The notes: generated from the sequence alone by a model not told the origin. A DNA stretch of 64,000 bases from Aquilaria yunnanensis (GCA_039654915.1 CM077594.1:106344893-106408892), one strand, 5' to 3'. Shown: positions 21,944-35,098, counted from the stretch's first letter. A program made the numbers and translations.

Positions 21944-23053
21944 TACACGTGCAACAATGGACGTGTGCAATTACTTGTTATTAGAAATGTATGTGAAGTT
22001 AGTTGTGTTAAATTGAGAGGACGTATATCCCATGCATGGTGGGCTGCCTCGTTTTTCTGTACGATTCATCAATATCCACTGGACTAGTGTTTGGGTAGCA
22101 AGCAAAAACTACACCGTTCATTCAATCAAGAGAGCTGGAGTGCCCTTCCGCCTCTCCCTCCGATGCCGTAGTGTCCTTGCCTTTAAGGGCTGGAATAAGC
22201 CAAAGAGATGATTAGTTCAAAGGAAAATCCCGTCTTAATTAAGCCAAATCATAGCCTATCGATCTCAACAATTTTTATTGGTCCAGAAACGTATACCATA
22301 AACTCTTTAGATCAATATCCTCATGATAACAGACCTACTAAAGCTGAAATATGTTGCACCAAGAAAAATCCCTGCCTGATGGCTCTTTTTTAACCCTAAG
22401 CAATCTTTCCCAACCAATCATCATACACTCGGGAGAATTTCTCAAGTACCAGAACTGTATAACTAAACTTTTTGTGTTAAAAATATATTGAGCAGTTCTA
22501 ATTCAAATAGCCACTAGGCTTAGCTTTATAAAAAGATCGATGTTGTTTGTAAAGTGATTTAGTACAAACATTTTTGATAAGATAATTAGCACGTTTTCTT
22601 TTTTTGCTTATGTTGTACACTTTCTTCATCTTAAATTTGATTACGTGGCCCATGGTGATTGGGCATACGGCAACCTTTTTATATGATATAATTACTCAAC
22701 AACCTACAGAATTACAGCAGACTGTGTTTGCTTCCATAAACGTTAAGTTAAATGTTCATGCTCAGGAATCTCTGTTGCATCTCTCAGCTTTCAAATCAGA
22801 CATTCCAGAAAAAGCTGGCCAAAAGTCACAAAAGAACCGCCCAAACCTTGCTTCTTCCTCAAACAATGGATAGCCCCAAAGGACTAACAATACTTGTTGA
22901 AGCAACCAAATCCCATCACTTTTGTTTCATCACTGCCTAAGCCTCTAACTAATAAAAAGAAGACATTGTGGGGAGGACTTGGAGACAAAGCATAGAAAAG
23001 GAGAAGAACCGATTCACTTCCATTTGTTCCCGACTCTCTTCTCTTCTCCCCAA
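21944..23053. other. upstream region of the ARM-repeat gene
   Basis: No separate gene was supported. The 89-codon frame at 22604-22873 has no motif. The last 80 bp before the ATG is CT-rich (TTCCCGACTCTCTTCTCTTC), typical of a plant 5' leader. Confidence 0.45.
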
Positions 23054-24190
23054 ATGGAGGACTTCAACTTGGTGGTTGAAAACCTTTTTAATGGGGAAAG
23101 AGAAGCACAGATTCAAGCTGCCAATGAACTCAGCAAGCTCAATGCCAAGCAGAGGCACAAGTTAGCTGAAAGAGGAGTTATGTCTCCCTTGGTCTCGATG
23201 CTTCACTCGCGAGATTTTGAAGCCACCGAAGCTGCTCTTTTAGCTCTGCTAGGCCTTTCTTTTGGCAGTGAAAGGTACTCCACTCATTTCTCAACACTTC
23301 CCTACAATCCTTGCTCTTCTTAAGATTCGTAGATAAAATTGTTAACTGAGGTCCAGCAGCTAATCCTTGGCTGAACATGCAGAAACAAAGTCAGGATCAT
23401 AAAAGCTGGGGTCCTAACAGTCTTGTTAGAGCTTCTGCAATGCGAAAACGAGTCGCTGATAGAGCTTTCAATAGCCACAATCTTGGTACTCTCTTCCTGT
23501 AGAGCAAACAAGCCTGCAATTGCAGCTTCTGGGGCTGTGCAGATCCTTGTTGAAATCCTTAACGCGGATTGCATTGAGAGCAATGCCAACAACACAGACA
23601 GCTTCAGCATGCAAGCAAAGATTGATATCATATCAACGCTCCATAACCTCTCAACGTGCCATCAGATCATTCCAACAATGATCTCCTCAAGAGTTGTTAT
23701 CTACACATTGCTTCAACTTATCCACTTCTCTGAAAAGCCATCAGAGCTCACGGACAAGGCTATGGCTCTGCTAGAGAACATTGTTTCTTCATCAGAAATG
23801 GCAATCCAGGAAACTGCCAGTACTGATGGGGCAATTCGGGTGATAGTGGAGGCGATGGAGGAGGGGTCTGCACAGTGTAAAGAGTATGCAGTAGGAATTC
23901 TCCTGCATATCTGCAGAAGCTGCAGGGATAAGTACAGAGGGTCAATATTGAGGGAAGGAGTGATGCCAGCATTGCTTCAGCTGAGTGTAGATGGGACATC
24001 GGGAGCAAGGAATCTCGCCGGGGAGTTACTCATGCTTCTGAGGGATTACTCTAACCATGCTTCGACATGCAAAGAGTCGAAGCATGAACTTTTCCATCAG
24101 ATCATGCAGGCAATTGATGCAGAAGGAGAGAAAGTCGCTGAGGCAACGCTGAGATTGGTGGAAGAGATGATTGCTAAGCTTAGTACCTAA
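23054..24190 (+). CDS. armadillo-repeat protein (2 exons, 342 aa)
   Basis: Coding exons are 23054-23274 and 23383-24190, joined across a 108-bp GT-AG intron (AAAG|GTACTC ... CATGCAG|AAACA). Splicing gives GSERNKVRIIKAGVLTVLLE, which restores a continuous armadillo repeat. The protein is built almost wholly of ARM helices: the phrases ANELSKL, GVMSPLVSML, AGVLTVLLELLQCE, ASGAVQILVEIL, TDGAIRVIVEAMEEG and REGVMPALLQL mark successive repeats over about residues 15-335. No U-box (no Cys-Pro-Ile segment) and no signal peptide is present, so it is a stand-alone ARM scaffold rather than a PUB-type E3 ligase. ARM proteins bind partners; the partner is unknown. An in-frame ATG at 22979 exists, but the one at 23054 follows a CT-rich leader and starts the conserved part. 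It converges with the gene at 25069. Confidence 0.93.
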
Positions 24191-25068
24191 GTGGAGGCTC
24201 GAATCCTATGCTGGTGGGATATAACTGATGAGGATAGCTTCTTTCTGTACATAGAATTGGCCTTTGGGTTTCACTGCTAACTTCAGGATTCTTCAGTATT
24301 CTCCAGATTTTTATCAGTGATTACATTACACGGATGATTGACTTACTATTAGTGAATCTGTAACTGAAACGACTGTTGAATCACTTAGAGAAAGAGTAGG
24401 GATATTATATGATACTATTGTGCATCTACCGGTTTATTTATCCAACTCTTTTGATTACAACTTGGTACTGCCTAGGCTAGCAGTATGTTTCTAACGTTGC
24501 CATAGAACAGTTTCAATCGCTACAGCTGACCCTCAAAAATCCAATAGTTAACCTCTTCCACTCCAGGAGCATCAGCTCCGTCATTCCATCACTAAGTTAA
24601 GAAAACCCTTCCTAAAGACATTGAAAGTCCATACAAACTCTAAAATGTTAAATGCACGTGAAACGTCGATACAGAATTACCAATTAATTTAGCAAACAAT
24701 CGGCTTTGCAAGATGTTCCCAGACACAATTTTAGACCTTTGTCTACTGAAACAAATGTTTTAAGAGAATGAACAACTTCATTATCCGTCACGCATTTCCA
24801 TGCTGGTGACTGAGCTCTGTATCAAATGAACAACAACATTATCTAAAGACATTTGAGAAAATACGTCACAAAAAACATAGACCAAAGAACGGATTGATTA
24901 TAGTAGGCTTTCCTCCATCATAGTAAAGACAATATAGATTCGCCTCAAGTTTATTTGAGACCCCAAAGACTGGCCAGGTGGATTATTTCATCAGTACTGC
25001 TATCTCCTAAGTAAAACAGTGTATGCGCACAAGCAGTGACACCACGGCCATAGGTTCACAGGCATTGC
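24191..25068. other. convergent 3' intergenic region
   Basis: 878 bp between two convergent stop codons. It should hold both 3' UTRs; no reading frame of interest or repeat was seen. Confidence 0.6.
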
Positions 25069-27179
25069 TCAGCTGGACCTTCTGTAAACAGTGTAAGCAA
25101 CAGCAATGGCTGCCACTGCACCAACCACAGCAGCAGCAGTAAGAACTTCACCCTGCTCCCATGAACCAACCCAGCCCTTCAATCCAAATAGTCCAGTCTT
25201 GCCATGGCATTCTGTGCTTCCCGTTTGTTTTTTCTCATCACCTACTTCCGAGCTAGCATCTCTGCAACAGGTAATGGACCTATTGGCACCTTGGCAACAG
25301 CCACCCACATTCGTTTGGCCAACCAGACTAGTTTCTTCCTGCTTCTTGTCTTTCAAATCAGCACCATTAGGGAGTTTCTGTGAATCCGCTCCATTAGCAT
25401 CTCTGGACGAAATCCCCATTTGGCCCCTGCAGCAAGTTATATACACATCATTTAAAGTCATAAATGCTCTCCCGGGGGCATAACCCCAATCATATAGAAC
25501 AAACCTCCATAATTTAAAAAACAGAAAACCTACACACAACCCATAGGGGAAAGAGGGGAAAAAACTAAAACTAAAAATCCGTATGCTATAAAGAGCTACA
25601 CTAAAAAAATACTACATTGAGCTACAAAAGAAATATGCAACCACGCATAGACCTAATTCATGGTTCATGGGTGAGACATGCTGCCAAAGATGGATCAGCA
25701 TACCAAGGAATTACTCATATCTTGCTTGCATCACATTTGAGTAAAGTTAATAACATATTTGGTAAGCTTAGGAAGCCAGGGCCAAAGAAAAAGTAGCTGC
25801 ATAACTGTATATTTTGCACCTTGGCAAGGATCATCAAAATTTGATACGTCGAGAAGCACTACTACTGATGCAAACTCATAAAAGTCCTCCATATAACTAT
25901 CATTTAGTTAAACATCAATTTCCTCTGTTAACAGCTACCATTCTCGGCACAAGCCAATGATGCAATCCCTTTCTGATCAATATTTGTATTTAGGACGGAA
26001 AAAATGAAGAAGGTGCAATGTGAACATGATGGCTAAGGCTAATCCCTAAGAGCTTAAGTTTATTCGAACTTTTTCATGACTATGACAACAAGATACAGAA
26101 ACTAAAAGGAAAAAAAAACAATTTATTCAATAACAAGAAAACCAGAGGGGCAAAACAAGACCTCCAGAGGCGCTCAATTATTTCTCCCTTTGCTATGTGC
26201 TGATCCAGCAATGCAGGTACATCATCTGGGGTGACATAACCGTACCTGAAATTCAAAGCGCAGCATCGTCAATTCCTTAGACAAACCATCCTGATTTAAG
26301 TATTAGTCAAGATCTGGTTACAGTCGCATCGATCATACCAATGGCCCGAGACTGTCCCCGCAGAATCTGGGCTGAAGATTATCAAATTCCCAGCATATTT
26401 GTGCCCACCAACATGAGAACAACCACTAACAGACACGTGATCTTTCAGTCCCCGCGATTCAATTTCCTCCCGGAACTTCTCAATGAGAGCAGGGCCACAT
26501 ACACCACATCTCTTATCTCGACTAGCGTGAGCACACACAAACACATAGCTTCCAGTCAACACCTCCTGTTTTGCAGAAGCCCAGGGCTTGCCGCTTACAA
26601 GCACCTCCCCAACAAAGCCATCCACATCAGCGTCGGTCAGACCCCTTCGATAAGACAAAGAAAATGAAACACACTGAGCGAGGGAATTCGAACAGATACA
26701 AATATCAATCTAGTTGAAACGAAATTCGACCAAATACAGCTGGACGGCAGGACGAGTATGCTGAAAACTCACTTGTATTTGATCATTTCCGGGAAAATCA
26801 ACACATCTCCGTCCGATTCCCCTCCCTCGCACACCGTCAGCCTCGTCTAATGGGAAAACAAGAAACCAGCGTAAATACTAAACCGCTCAGAAAATTAATC
26901 GAACACCAAAAGAACCGAAACTAAAACCACGGAGCGGACCTTGAGAGGGATATCGTTTTTGCGAGATTTGAGAGCCGAGCCGAGGAGCTTCGGGAGAGCA
27001 GCCTCCTCGACGCGCGGCGTCCATGCTGAGGGTGAGCTGTAGCAGAGGAAGAGGTGGCGGTCGTATGCATCGACTGTGCCGGCAAGGTTGCTGGAGTACA
27101 TCTCGTCGCGCGTGAAGCCATACTTGGAGTCATCGTCAGCGGAAACAGTAGAAACATTCTCGTCCGCCATGGGAGGCAA
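25069..27179 (-). CDS. sucrase/ferredoxin-like (AIM32-type) protein, 5 exons, 353 aa
   Basis: Exons on the - strand are 26940-27179, 26773-26846, 26339-26644, 26162-26245 and 25069-25426. All junctions are GT-AG and phases agree (total 1062 bp). The protein is a thioredoxin-fold, ferredoxin-like member of the sucrase/ferredoxin (AIM32) family. The key motif VCAHASRDKRCGVCGP puts Cys at about 143, 151 and 154, and SGCSHVGGHKYAGN supplies Cys180, His182 and His186, the likely 2Fe-2S or redox ligands. Residues 236-320 are polar and Cys-rich. Residues 328-347 (EVLTAAAVVGAVAAIAVAYT) form one membrane span followed by a basic YRRSS tail, so the protein is probably tail-anchored with its redox domain in the cytosol. 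The family name is historical; sucrase activity is not implied. The second ATG (27170) is an alternative start. It converges on the ARM gene. Confidence 0.93.
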
Positions 27180-27352
27180 AAGAGCGAGAGGTTTCCAATA
27201 GACTGAGACGACGACGATACAGTAGCAGGCAGAAGAAAATGGAGCGCGTGTGGCCGCTAAAGGTAGGTTTTCGCTTGCGGGTTTTTTGGCCGGTGGCTTT
27301 GAATTGTGTTTACAGCTGAAGCGGCTGCAACGAGCAATCGTTATTACTTATT

Positions 27353-27776
27353 GGGAAAATTAAAAAAAACCCCCTGTGGTTTGGTCTAACCTACCTTTTC
27401 CCCCCTCTATTTTCAAAAACCTACACTTTACCTCCTATTTGTTTTACAGTTTCTAACAACAACTTCTGAAACCCTAATTTAAACTATATGATAATAATGT
27501 TCCAGTAATTTCAGATTTTTATATTTTTTTACACAGCCAATTGACCTTTAAAAAATACTGATATGTAATTACAAGAGGGAAAGTACATTTACAGAAAAAA
27601 AAATTGATAGTTTAAAATGTCTATTAACTATAAAAAAAAATACAGTAGAGATTAAAATTATTGGAAGATAATTATCATATAGTTTAAATACAGTTTCAGA
27701 AGTTGTTATCAGGCAATGAAAAAAATATAAGCGGCAAAGTGTAGCCAAAGTGTAGGGGAGATTTTGTAATTTTCCC
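27353..27776. mobile_element. MITE family A, copy 3 (Mutator-type)
   Basis: A 424-bp element starting GGGAAAATTAAAAAAAACCC and ending TTTTGTAATTTTCCC. Flanks TTACTTATT (27344-27352) and TTACTTATG (27777-27785) match at 8 of 9. The interior is shared with the copies at 4123 and 9327. It sits only about 170 bp upstream of the start codon of the AIM32-like gene, within its likely promoter. Confidence 0.82.
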
Positions 27777-27796
27777 TTACTTATGGGTTTTGAAAA

Positions 27797-29801
27797 GGCG
27801 TAAGTACACCATCAGTCCTCCAACTTTTTCAACTCACACAAGTTGGTACCTTAACTTTGACTCAATATGACTTAGTCCACAAACTTTTTAAATGGTGTGA
27901 CTTAGTCCTTCAGCAGTTAGGACAAACTACAACTTTAAATTATAACTTTCAATCTTTCAACAGAATGACCCTTCTTTTTAGGAACTTCCACTATCACCAA
28001 ACTTATGGGTTAACAAAATTTACTAAATTGTTAAATACATAATTAACTAATTATATAACTTACAAAATGATAATTAAAAAAATTATATAAAATAATTTAA
28101 AAATTTTGTAATTATTTAATAATTAATATTTTGCTTATGCTTTTTAGAAACTACTTTACTTGATTTATTGGAAAGAAAAAAAGTTACTATCTTTTATGCA
28201 CTCCAGTATTATGTTGATCAATTATTTTTTTCTCACTTTTCTTTTCCTACAAAATGTACAATATTAGGGCGTTATGAATTTAGAGATCATTTTGGAATAA
28301 TTTTTTTTAGTGGATTTAGTTTTCAAACAATTTTCCAAATTAATCTTTTTGGTATTAATATTTTGTGATTTAGAATTAGTATACCACATCATCTTAAAAC
28401 TAATTCATCCATTGTAATTCTCATGCTAATGAAAATATTACTATAATTTCCTGGGCTTTTTTATTGTTTGTTTCCAAAGAAAAATTAAAAAATAAATAGT
28501 AAAATTTACCCACTTTTATATAGATATTAGCTAAAACTCTTATACTGAGTCTTTGAACTTTTTGATTCTACCAAAAACTGCTATATAAACTATAAAAAGA
28601 AAAGCAACATAAAGATATGTCCACTTTATAGAAAAACAACAGTAACAAAAAAATTGTAATTTTAGGCTTATAATATGCATAATTTAAAAGAAAAAAAATC
28701 TTATATTACTAATATGAAATTAGCATTGAATCTCTAGAACTAGCTTAATAGGATGGATTCTACTTAATTAGAATGTTGACTACATTTTTTTTTTCTTTTG
28801 ATGGATTCCAATTAGAAAGGCAAAAAATTAATTTTTTATTTTCTCTACCTTTACTTTGCTCATTTACTTTTCCTATATATTTTCTTACCTTTTTAGTAAT
28901 ACAAATTCCCTATTATTAGCAATTTTTCCTCACAAAAAAAAAAAAAAATCCAACCTCTAACTTGAGGATGCTTTTTCCCTTATGTTCTTCCTCGGTTTTT
29001 CTTTAACTTATTTATTTCTTCAATTTATTGCATATTAGAGGCTTCTTTTTTTTTTTAATTTAAATATTTTTCTTAAATATAAATACTAGTTGGAATCCAT
29101 CAAAAGAAAAAAATAGTCAATATCCTAATTAAGTGGAATCCATCAATTAAGCTAGTTCTAAAAATTCGATGCTAATTTCATATTAGTAATAATTAGAATT
29201 CTTTCTTTTAAAATATACATACTATTAGTAATTGTTTGAAAACTCAATCTAATTAAAAAAAATGTTCCAAAATGATCTCTAAATTCATAACTTTGCAATA
29301 TTTCACATTTTGTATGAACAAAGTGAGAAAAAATACCTAGAAAAAAATAGTTGATCAACATAATAGTGAAGTGCATAAAAGATGATTTTTTTCCTGTCCA
29401 ATAAATTAACCAAAGTACTTTATAAATAAATAAATATATATATATATTAGTAAATAATTAAAAAAATTTAAATTATTGTATATAATTTTTTTAATTATCA
29501 TTTTTTAGTTATGTAATTAGTTAATTATGTATTTAACAACTTAGTAAAGTTTATTAACCTATGAGTTTGGTGATAATGGAAGTTTCAAAATAGAAGGGTC
29601 ATTTTGCTGAAAGATTGAAAGTTAGGGCTTAAAGTTGCAGTTTGTCTTGACAACTGAAGGACTAAGTCGCACCATTTATTAAGTTTGGGGACCAAGTCAC
29701 ATGATTTTGTAAAGTTTGATGACTAAGTCATATTGAGTCAAAGTTAATGGACTAACTTATATAAGTTGGCAAAATTAGAGGGCTAATGTTGCATTTAGGT
29801 C
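27797..29801. mobile_element. long-inverted-repeat Mutator-like element (2-kb palindrome)
   Basis: A perfect 9-bp duplication TTTTGAAAA flanks the element (27788-27796 and 29802-29810). The left end GGCGTAAGTACACCATCAGT and the right end, inverted, GACCTAAATGCAACATTAGC, are variants of one terminus. The left arm (about 27797-28820) and the right arm (about 29085-29801) are inverted copies along almost their full length. The left arm carries about 300 bp extra at roughly 28345-28680. The spacer is about 260 bp. Small frames at 28168-28368 (+) and 29158-29376 (-) are the same sequence read from each arm. No transposase. Confidence 0.9.
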
Positions 29802-30319
29802 TTTTGAAAATAATCCTAATCATTATTGAGATATGATACTGTTCGCTGGGGCATATATCTACTACTAATAGATAAATTAATACTATTTGTGTCCAATCAT
29901 AAATAAATAGTATTTACCTTAGAGTATATAAAACTAGGTTGCTAATGTCTATGCCTGACATTTGAGTGTCTACTTCTAGTATGTAAACGTTTGCAAATTG
30001 TTTTCCTAATGATGAGGGTTAAATACTTTGATTATTCAATTTTTGCCTTTAATTGGGAGTATAATAATGTTATTTTAAAGGATATTTAATTGAAAATTAT
30101 GTAATATTTGTATAGGTTCCTACATGGTTGTATCTTGTCTGTATATAAATGAACTTAAATACATTTTGTATGAACTAAACACCATGTAGATATAATTGAA
30201 CATTTTATTCATAGAATTAGATATCTTAAATATAAAAATTGACATCGGATCACTAATTTTTATTCTAGGCATAAGGTGTGTAACTCCATCTTTTTTTTTA
30301 TTTTTTATTTTTGCACTGT

Positions 30320-30545
30320 CCAAGTGTTTAAATGTGGTGGTTGAATGTTTACTATAACAGTTTAAGTATCTAAATTTGATAAAAAAATGCTTAGTCTACC
30401 TATTTGAGTATGGTGTGTCAAGTGTTGGACTAAAGTGTCCAAATGTCTGATTATAATGGTTGAATGTCTAATATAATGAATTAAATGCCTAAATCTGGTA
30501 AGAAAATGTACAATTTACATGATTGTGATATACAAGTATTTAATT
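30320..30545. repeat. degenerate ~120-bp tandem repeat
   Basis: Two to three copies of a unit with GGTTGAATGT, CTATAATG or CTATAACAG, TAAATGCCTAAATCTGGTAA-like and GAAAATG words follow one another at about 120-bp spacing. Confidence 0.5.
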
Positions 30546-31917
30546 ATAACACTCTATATGTTTCATTCATTTTATATAAAATTAGATACCATGTAGATAT
30601 AATTTGAATATTAAAAATACAAATATATTTTTTAGATATAATTTGAATATTAAAGATAAAATATATATATATATTTTAAAAAAGACAACAATGTTATATT
30701 TTTATGTAAATAAGTTATGTACTGATATATAATATAATCTATATAAGTGTCTAATTTTGTCCACGATAGCGTCCAATATCACATATGTTGAGTCTAATTT
30801 CTAATGAAAAATAAAAATGTAAATACTGTTTTTTCTTTTTATATTATCCCAAACTGTATGTTGGTTAGAATATCAATATTTTAGTGTGAAAATATAAAAA
30901 AATTGTAACTAATTTGGATCCCTAACAATAAGAATAATAAAACAGATTTTGTAAAACACGAGAATTTTTTGAAGTTAAAAATAAAAATTGTAATTGATTT
31001 AATTCCTTAAGAATATAAAACAAACTCTCAAAATTAATTTTTTTATAAAAATATCTTTATAAAAAACATAATTATTTTTCAATTAAATGTGAAATTAAAA
31101 AATAATTAGATTTGAAAAAAAAAAAAAAAACAAGCTGAGACTAGCGCTCCGTCATTGGCGTACGTCCACCAGGGCGTACGCAAGAAGTCTCCATCGTTAT
31201 TAGTGTGGCTGACGCGTGGCTTCGCACTTTTTGCATTAAAAATAATTTTTTTAGAATTAATATGTTTTAAAGCTATACTTTATCTATTAATAATCATTTG
31301 GACAATTTTTTTAGAAATTAGTTATTTTTTAAGAATTTCTTCTGCATCCAACAAAAAAATAAAACTTAATAATAAATATAAAATTTTTAATAATATTTCA
31401 AAATATTTTTGGACTTCTTTAAGTATGAAGTTTTAATTGATATAAAAGTTTAGCAAAAACCATTATATTTCAAAATAATCACTAATGACTCATTTTTAAA
31501 AAATCACTATTAAACAAATAGGTGAACACAGCAACATAACAACCAAACAATAAAGCTTGCGGATTAATAGGTCAAAAATCAAGATTTGGTAACTATTGTG
31601 TTTGAGAGAGATTAAATGATTTTGTGATTTTTTTTATTTAACTTGAATGCCAATTGAAACTTTACAATTCAAGAAGCCAAAAAATATTTTTAAAATATTT
31701 TTGAAAATAAACTATTTTTATTGAATCTTTTTTTTCTTAAGTTGGATAAGTTTAAAAAATTGTAAAAAATTAATAATTAAAGAGGGTTGGAAATTTACCC
31801 ATTCACTATAACGTTTAATCATGTTTAGAAGAAAAGATTATATATGAGAAAAACATGTATTGTCAATTGACATGCCCAATGATTAGAAAAATGAGGGACG
31901 GGCAATGTCTTCCACCA

Positions 31918-31938
31918 CCCCCCCCCCCCCCCCCCCCC
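31918..31938. repeat. poly-C run (21 C)
   Basis: Twenty-one consecutive C. The run length may be an assembly or sequencing approximation. Confidence 0.9.
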
Positions 31939-32339
31939 AACAGAACACAAGAGAGCAAAACTAGAAAAACATGACAGAAACCCTCAAAAAATGGTTGCCT
32001 GTTAGAAAAGTGACATAAGTTTAAAAAAAGTGGCAATCTTCCAAAAAAAGATAATCTTTCGAGAAGTGTGATCGAGAATGGTGACAAACAACTATTCAAC
32101 TGTTCATATACAGAACCAGGTTATATTTTAGAATATATGAGGTTTAGGGTGCTTGCATATTACTGCTTTTCAGTCCGTGTCAATATTAAACGTGAATATA
32201 AACAGTGGTGATCATTGACAAATAAAAGGAGTTTTATAAAAAAGAAAAAAGAAAAGTAAGAACTAGGATAGAAACTCATGGTAAAGTTTTGGGACTAAGA
32301 GAGCAAAAAAAAAAAAAAAGATTCTAAGTATCAAGAGAT

Positions 32340-33480
32340 AAACCATGAAGACTAAAATTTTGTTTTAGAAAGAGAAATAATATGAAAAAGTTAATAATAT
32401 AAGATAAAGAGTGAAATTTCAGTCACAAAAAGTAGGGTTTAATGATTAATAATTAAAAAATAACAAAAAAATTGGTCTTCAGGGCAGGAGAATAAATATA
32501 AAGATTTTAAGAATTGGAGGCTTAACTATCACCTTAATAAAGGAAAAAAGAAAATAAATGAAAACATTAGATAAAACGAATCAACTTGAACTATACAAAA
32601 AAGTAAACAACTCATAGTGACTAAATTTTTGTTTTAAAAAATAATAATAATAAAATAAAAATAAAAGTTAAATGAAGTCATTATAGTTGATTAAAAAAAT
32701 AAGAGAAATAAATCATGATTACCAATATTTTGCTTTAGAAAACAATAAATAAAAAAATGACAAAAAATTAGAGACTAAAGGAACAAATTGAGAGGTTTTA
32801 TGACTCACAAATCGTAGTGGATATTTTTTGTAATAAATTTTAATAATAACAGTATGACACAAAACACGTTATTTGTTTGGAAACAATGCATATTTTTTTT
32901 GTTAATTAAAAACAATTCAATAAAAATTTTCATCTCCTATTAACACAAATTCAATTTTTAATATTGATGAAAAATTTATCTAGAAAAATTTACTCTCAAA
33001 TTTAATAATTATGGAAAAATTACATTTATTAAACTATAGAGCTTGAAGTAAATAATTATTGCTAAAAATCTAAATAATCAATAATGATAAAAAAATGACA
33101 GAAACACAAAACTATGTTTAATATATATTGATCAATTAACAGTTTAACCATTAACTTAATAAAGATAAAAAGAAAATAAAGTGATAAAAACTTACTAAAC
33201 TTGAATAAACCAGAACCAAGGGAAAGGTAGAAAAATTATAATGATTAAAGCTTCATTTTAGAAAATAACAATAAATAAAATCTTTAGATGTTAAGGATTT
33301 ATCAATTGACTTAATGAAGATAAAAAATGGTTTAACTAAAAAATAAACAAATTATGGTTACCAATGCCTTACTTTAGAGGTAGTACATAAAAAATAATAA
33401 AAAGAAAAACTTGGGGGCCAAGAGAGCAAATAGAAGATCTAATTAAATAGTTCTAAAATTTGGGGACTAAAATGTAACAG
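32340..33480. repeat. degenerate tandem array, irregular period
   Basis: The phrase ACTAAATTTTTGTTTTAGAA-like, then AATAATAAAATAAAAA, then GGACTAAGAGAGCAAA-like, recurs at least five times (near 32345, 32615, 32720, 33240 and 33355). Copies are strongly diverged. Confidence 0.55.
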
Positions 33481-33925
33481 GAACGTAACTCAGGTATAAA
33501 AGAGAAAAAATTAGAAAGTTAGAGACTGAAACCATATTTTAATTGAAGCAAATGTGAGAGAATAAAATTGGAAAAATTGCAACTTAGACTCTCAGAAAGA
33601 CAAGCGCCTTGCTAAATCAGATAAAACTAAAAAAAGAAGCAATGACATCCTAAAAAAGCGGAAAACAAAAAAGCATAAGCAAAAAAAACAAAAAGATGTG
33701 GAACTATGGCCCAAAACTAATTAGGCTCAACTAACCCATAACAATGGCACTATTCATCTAACAGTGACCATTGTTGATATTTAGAAGTTAGTAGTAATAT
33801 GGCTAAAGATAACCTACATTTAGTGCAGACTTTACACCCTTAGTGTGTATTTATTTACAACTTTTGCCACTCAAATTAGTGTTTTGTTCACATCCATGTA
33901 ATTTACATTTTTAGTATTCTCCGCC

Positions 33926-34075
33926 ATGGATGACAACCGTATCTTCTCCAAATGTGATTTGAACGATAACTCACCCACCTACTACAATAGTGAAGATGGG
34001 AGTTTTGATTCTAATTTTCCAACGCAACCATCCTCACGGAAAGAGACATGCATTGTCATATCAAGGTGGTGATCA
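33926..34075 (+). pseudogene. short coding-like remnant, unrecognised
   Basis: ATG in the context CCGCCATGG opens a 49-codon frame beginning MDDNRIFSKCDLNDNSPTYY and ending in TGA. Composition is polar and mixed, unlike the A/T-rich surroundings, and base composition stays higher to about 34300 without a long frame. It may be the first exon or a fragment of a lost gene. Confidence 0.25.
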
Positions 34076-34439
34076 AAGTAGCTCCTTCAATCCTTTCCCT
34101 CTCAAGATTGGAAGAAGGCTCTTACTTTTTCATCACAACTAGAATGCATGCAAGGTTTTTTACTCTTGTTTAGTCGATGAACACAAACTCCATAAAAAAA
34201 TAGGCCTTCTTGACAAACCCATTTTTTATTTCTCCAACATTCGTGGAGTTTGTTTCAAATTGTTCGATTTAGGCGGTATCAAAATGCCTTTTATGGCCAT
34301 TCATATTGTTGAAATAAAAAGAAAATGTTGATTTTGAAAATAGGAAGGTGATTGATGTTGAAAATGTTACCTGAAATGAGATTTCTTAGATTTTGAAAAG
34401 TTGGAAAACAAAAGTTGACTAGTGTGATAAAATAATGAA

Positions 34440-34770
34440 ACTGAAATTATTTATTTTTCATCTTGCCATCCATCAATTTGCTATTGTTGCATTTAATAAG
34501 AAATGTTGTTCCACTCATACAAATTTGTTATTCCATGAAAATCATGTTCCATTCATATAAATTTATTATTTTGTTAAATATTATTCATTTTATAAGGAAA
34601 TATTATTTCATTTATACAAATTTGTTATTCTATGAATTGTTGTTTAGTTCATAAGAAAATATTTTTTCATAAATAATATTATTCTATTCTATAAGAAATA
34701 TTGTTTCATTTAAAAAATATTATTTTATTTACATAAATTTTATAAGAAATATTATTCTAAACGCTGTGAT
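34440..34770. repeat. tandem TTCATTYATAYAAATTTRTT repeats
   Basis: Four to five diverged units with CATTCATACAAATTTGTTAT and a following AAGAAATATT word, at about 60-bp spacing. Confidence 0.6.
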
Positions 34771-35098
34771 AGTCTTATAAATAGCTCAATACTAAAGATA
34801 TATGAGGGTGCACCCAATAACTGAGCTACTTACAGAAAAAAAAAGGCAATTACAAAGATAACACCATCAAATATATCTAATATATATTATAAAAGCATAA
34901 TACATTTTAGGGTTATATGTTCTTTTCAATTAATAGACACAATATGGATGCACTACTAAAAAACCATGAATTTCCAACTGCCATTATTTCCAACGGTAAA
35001 GCCGTTGGAAATTTCCAACTGCCCGAGCCGTTGGAAGGAACATAAATTAATTTCCAACGGCCTAGCAGTTGGAAATTTAAGAAACTAAATTTGAAAAA

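Larger units (their letters stand above)
29811..34950. other. AT-rich, repeat-laden intergenic DNA
   Basis: No gene can be supported in 5.1 kb. It holds the degenerate tandem repeats and homopolymer listed separately, plus a short GC-rich patch at 31140-31230 with a GCGTACG inverted pair. Most frames are repeat-encoded. Confidence 0.55.

Noticed and set aside
25106..25483. 125-codon + strand frame
   Set aside because: Shadow of the last exon of the AIM32-like gene on the opposite strand.
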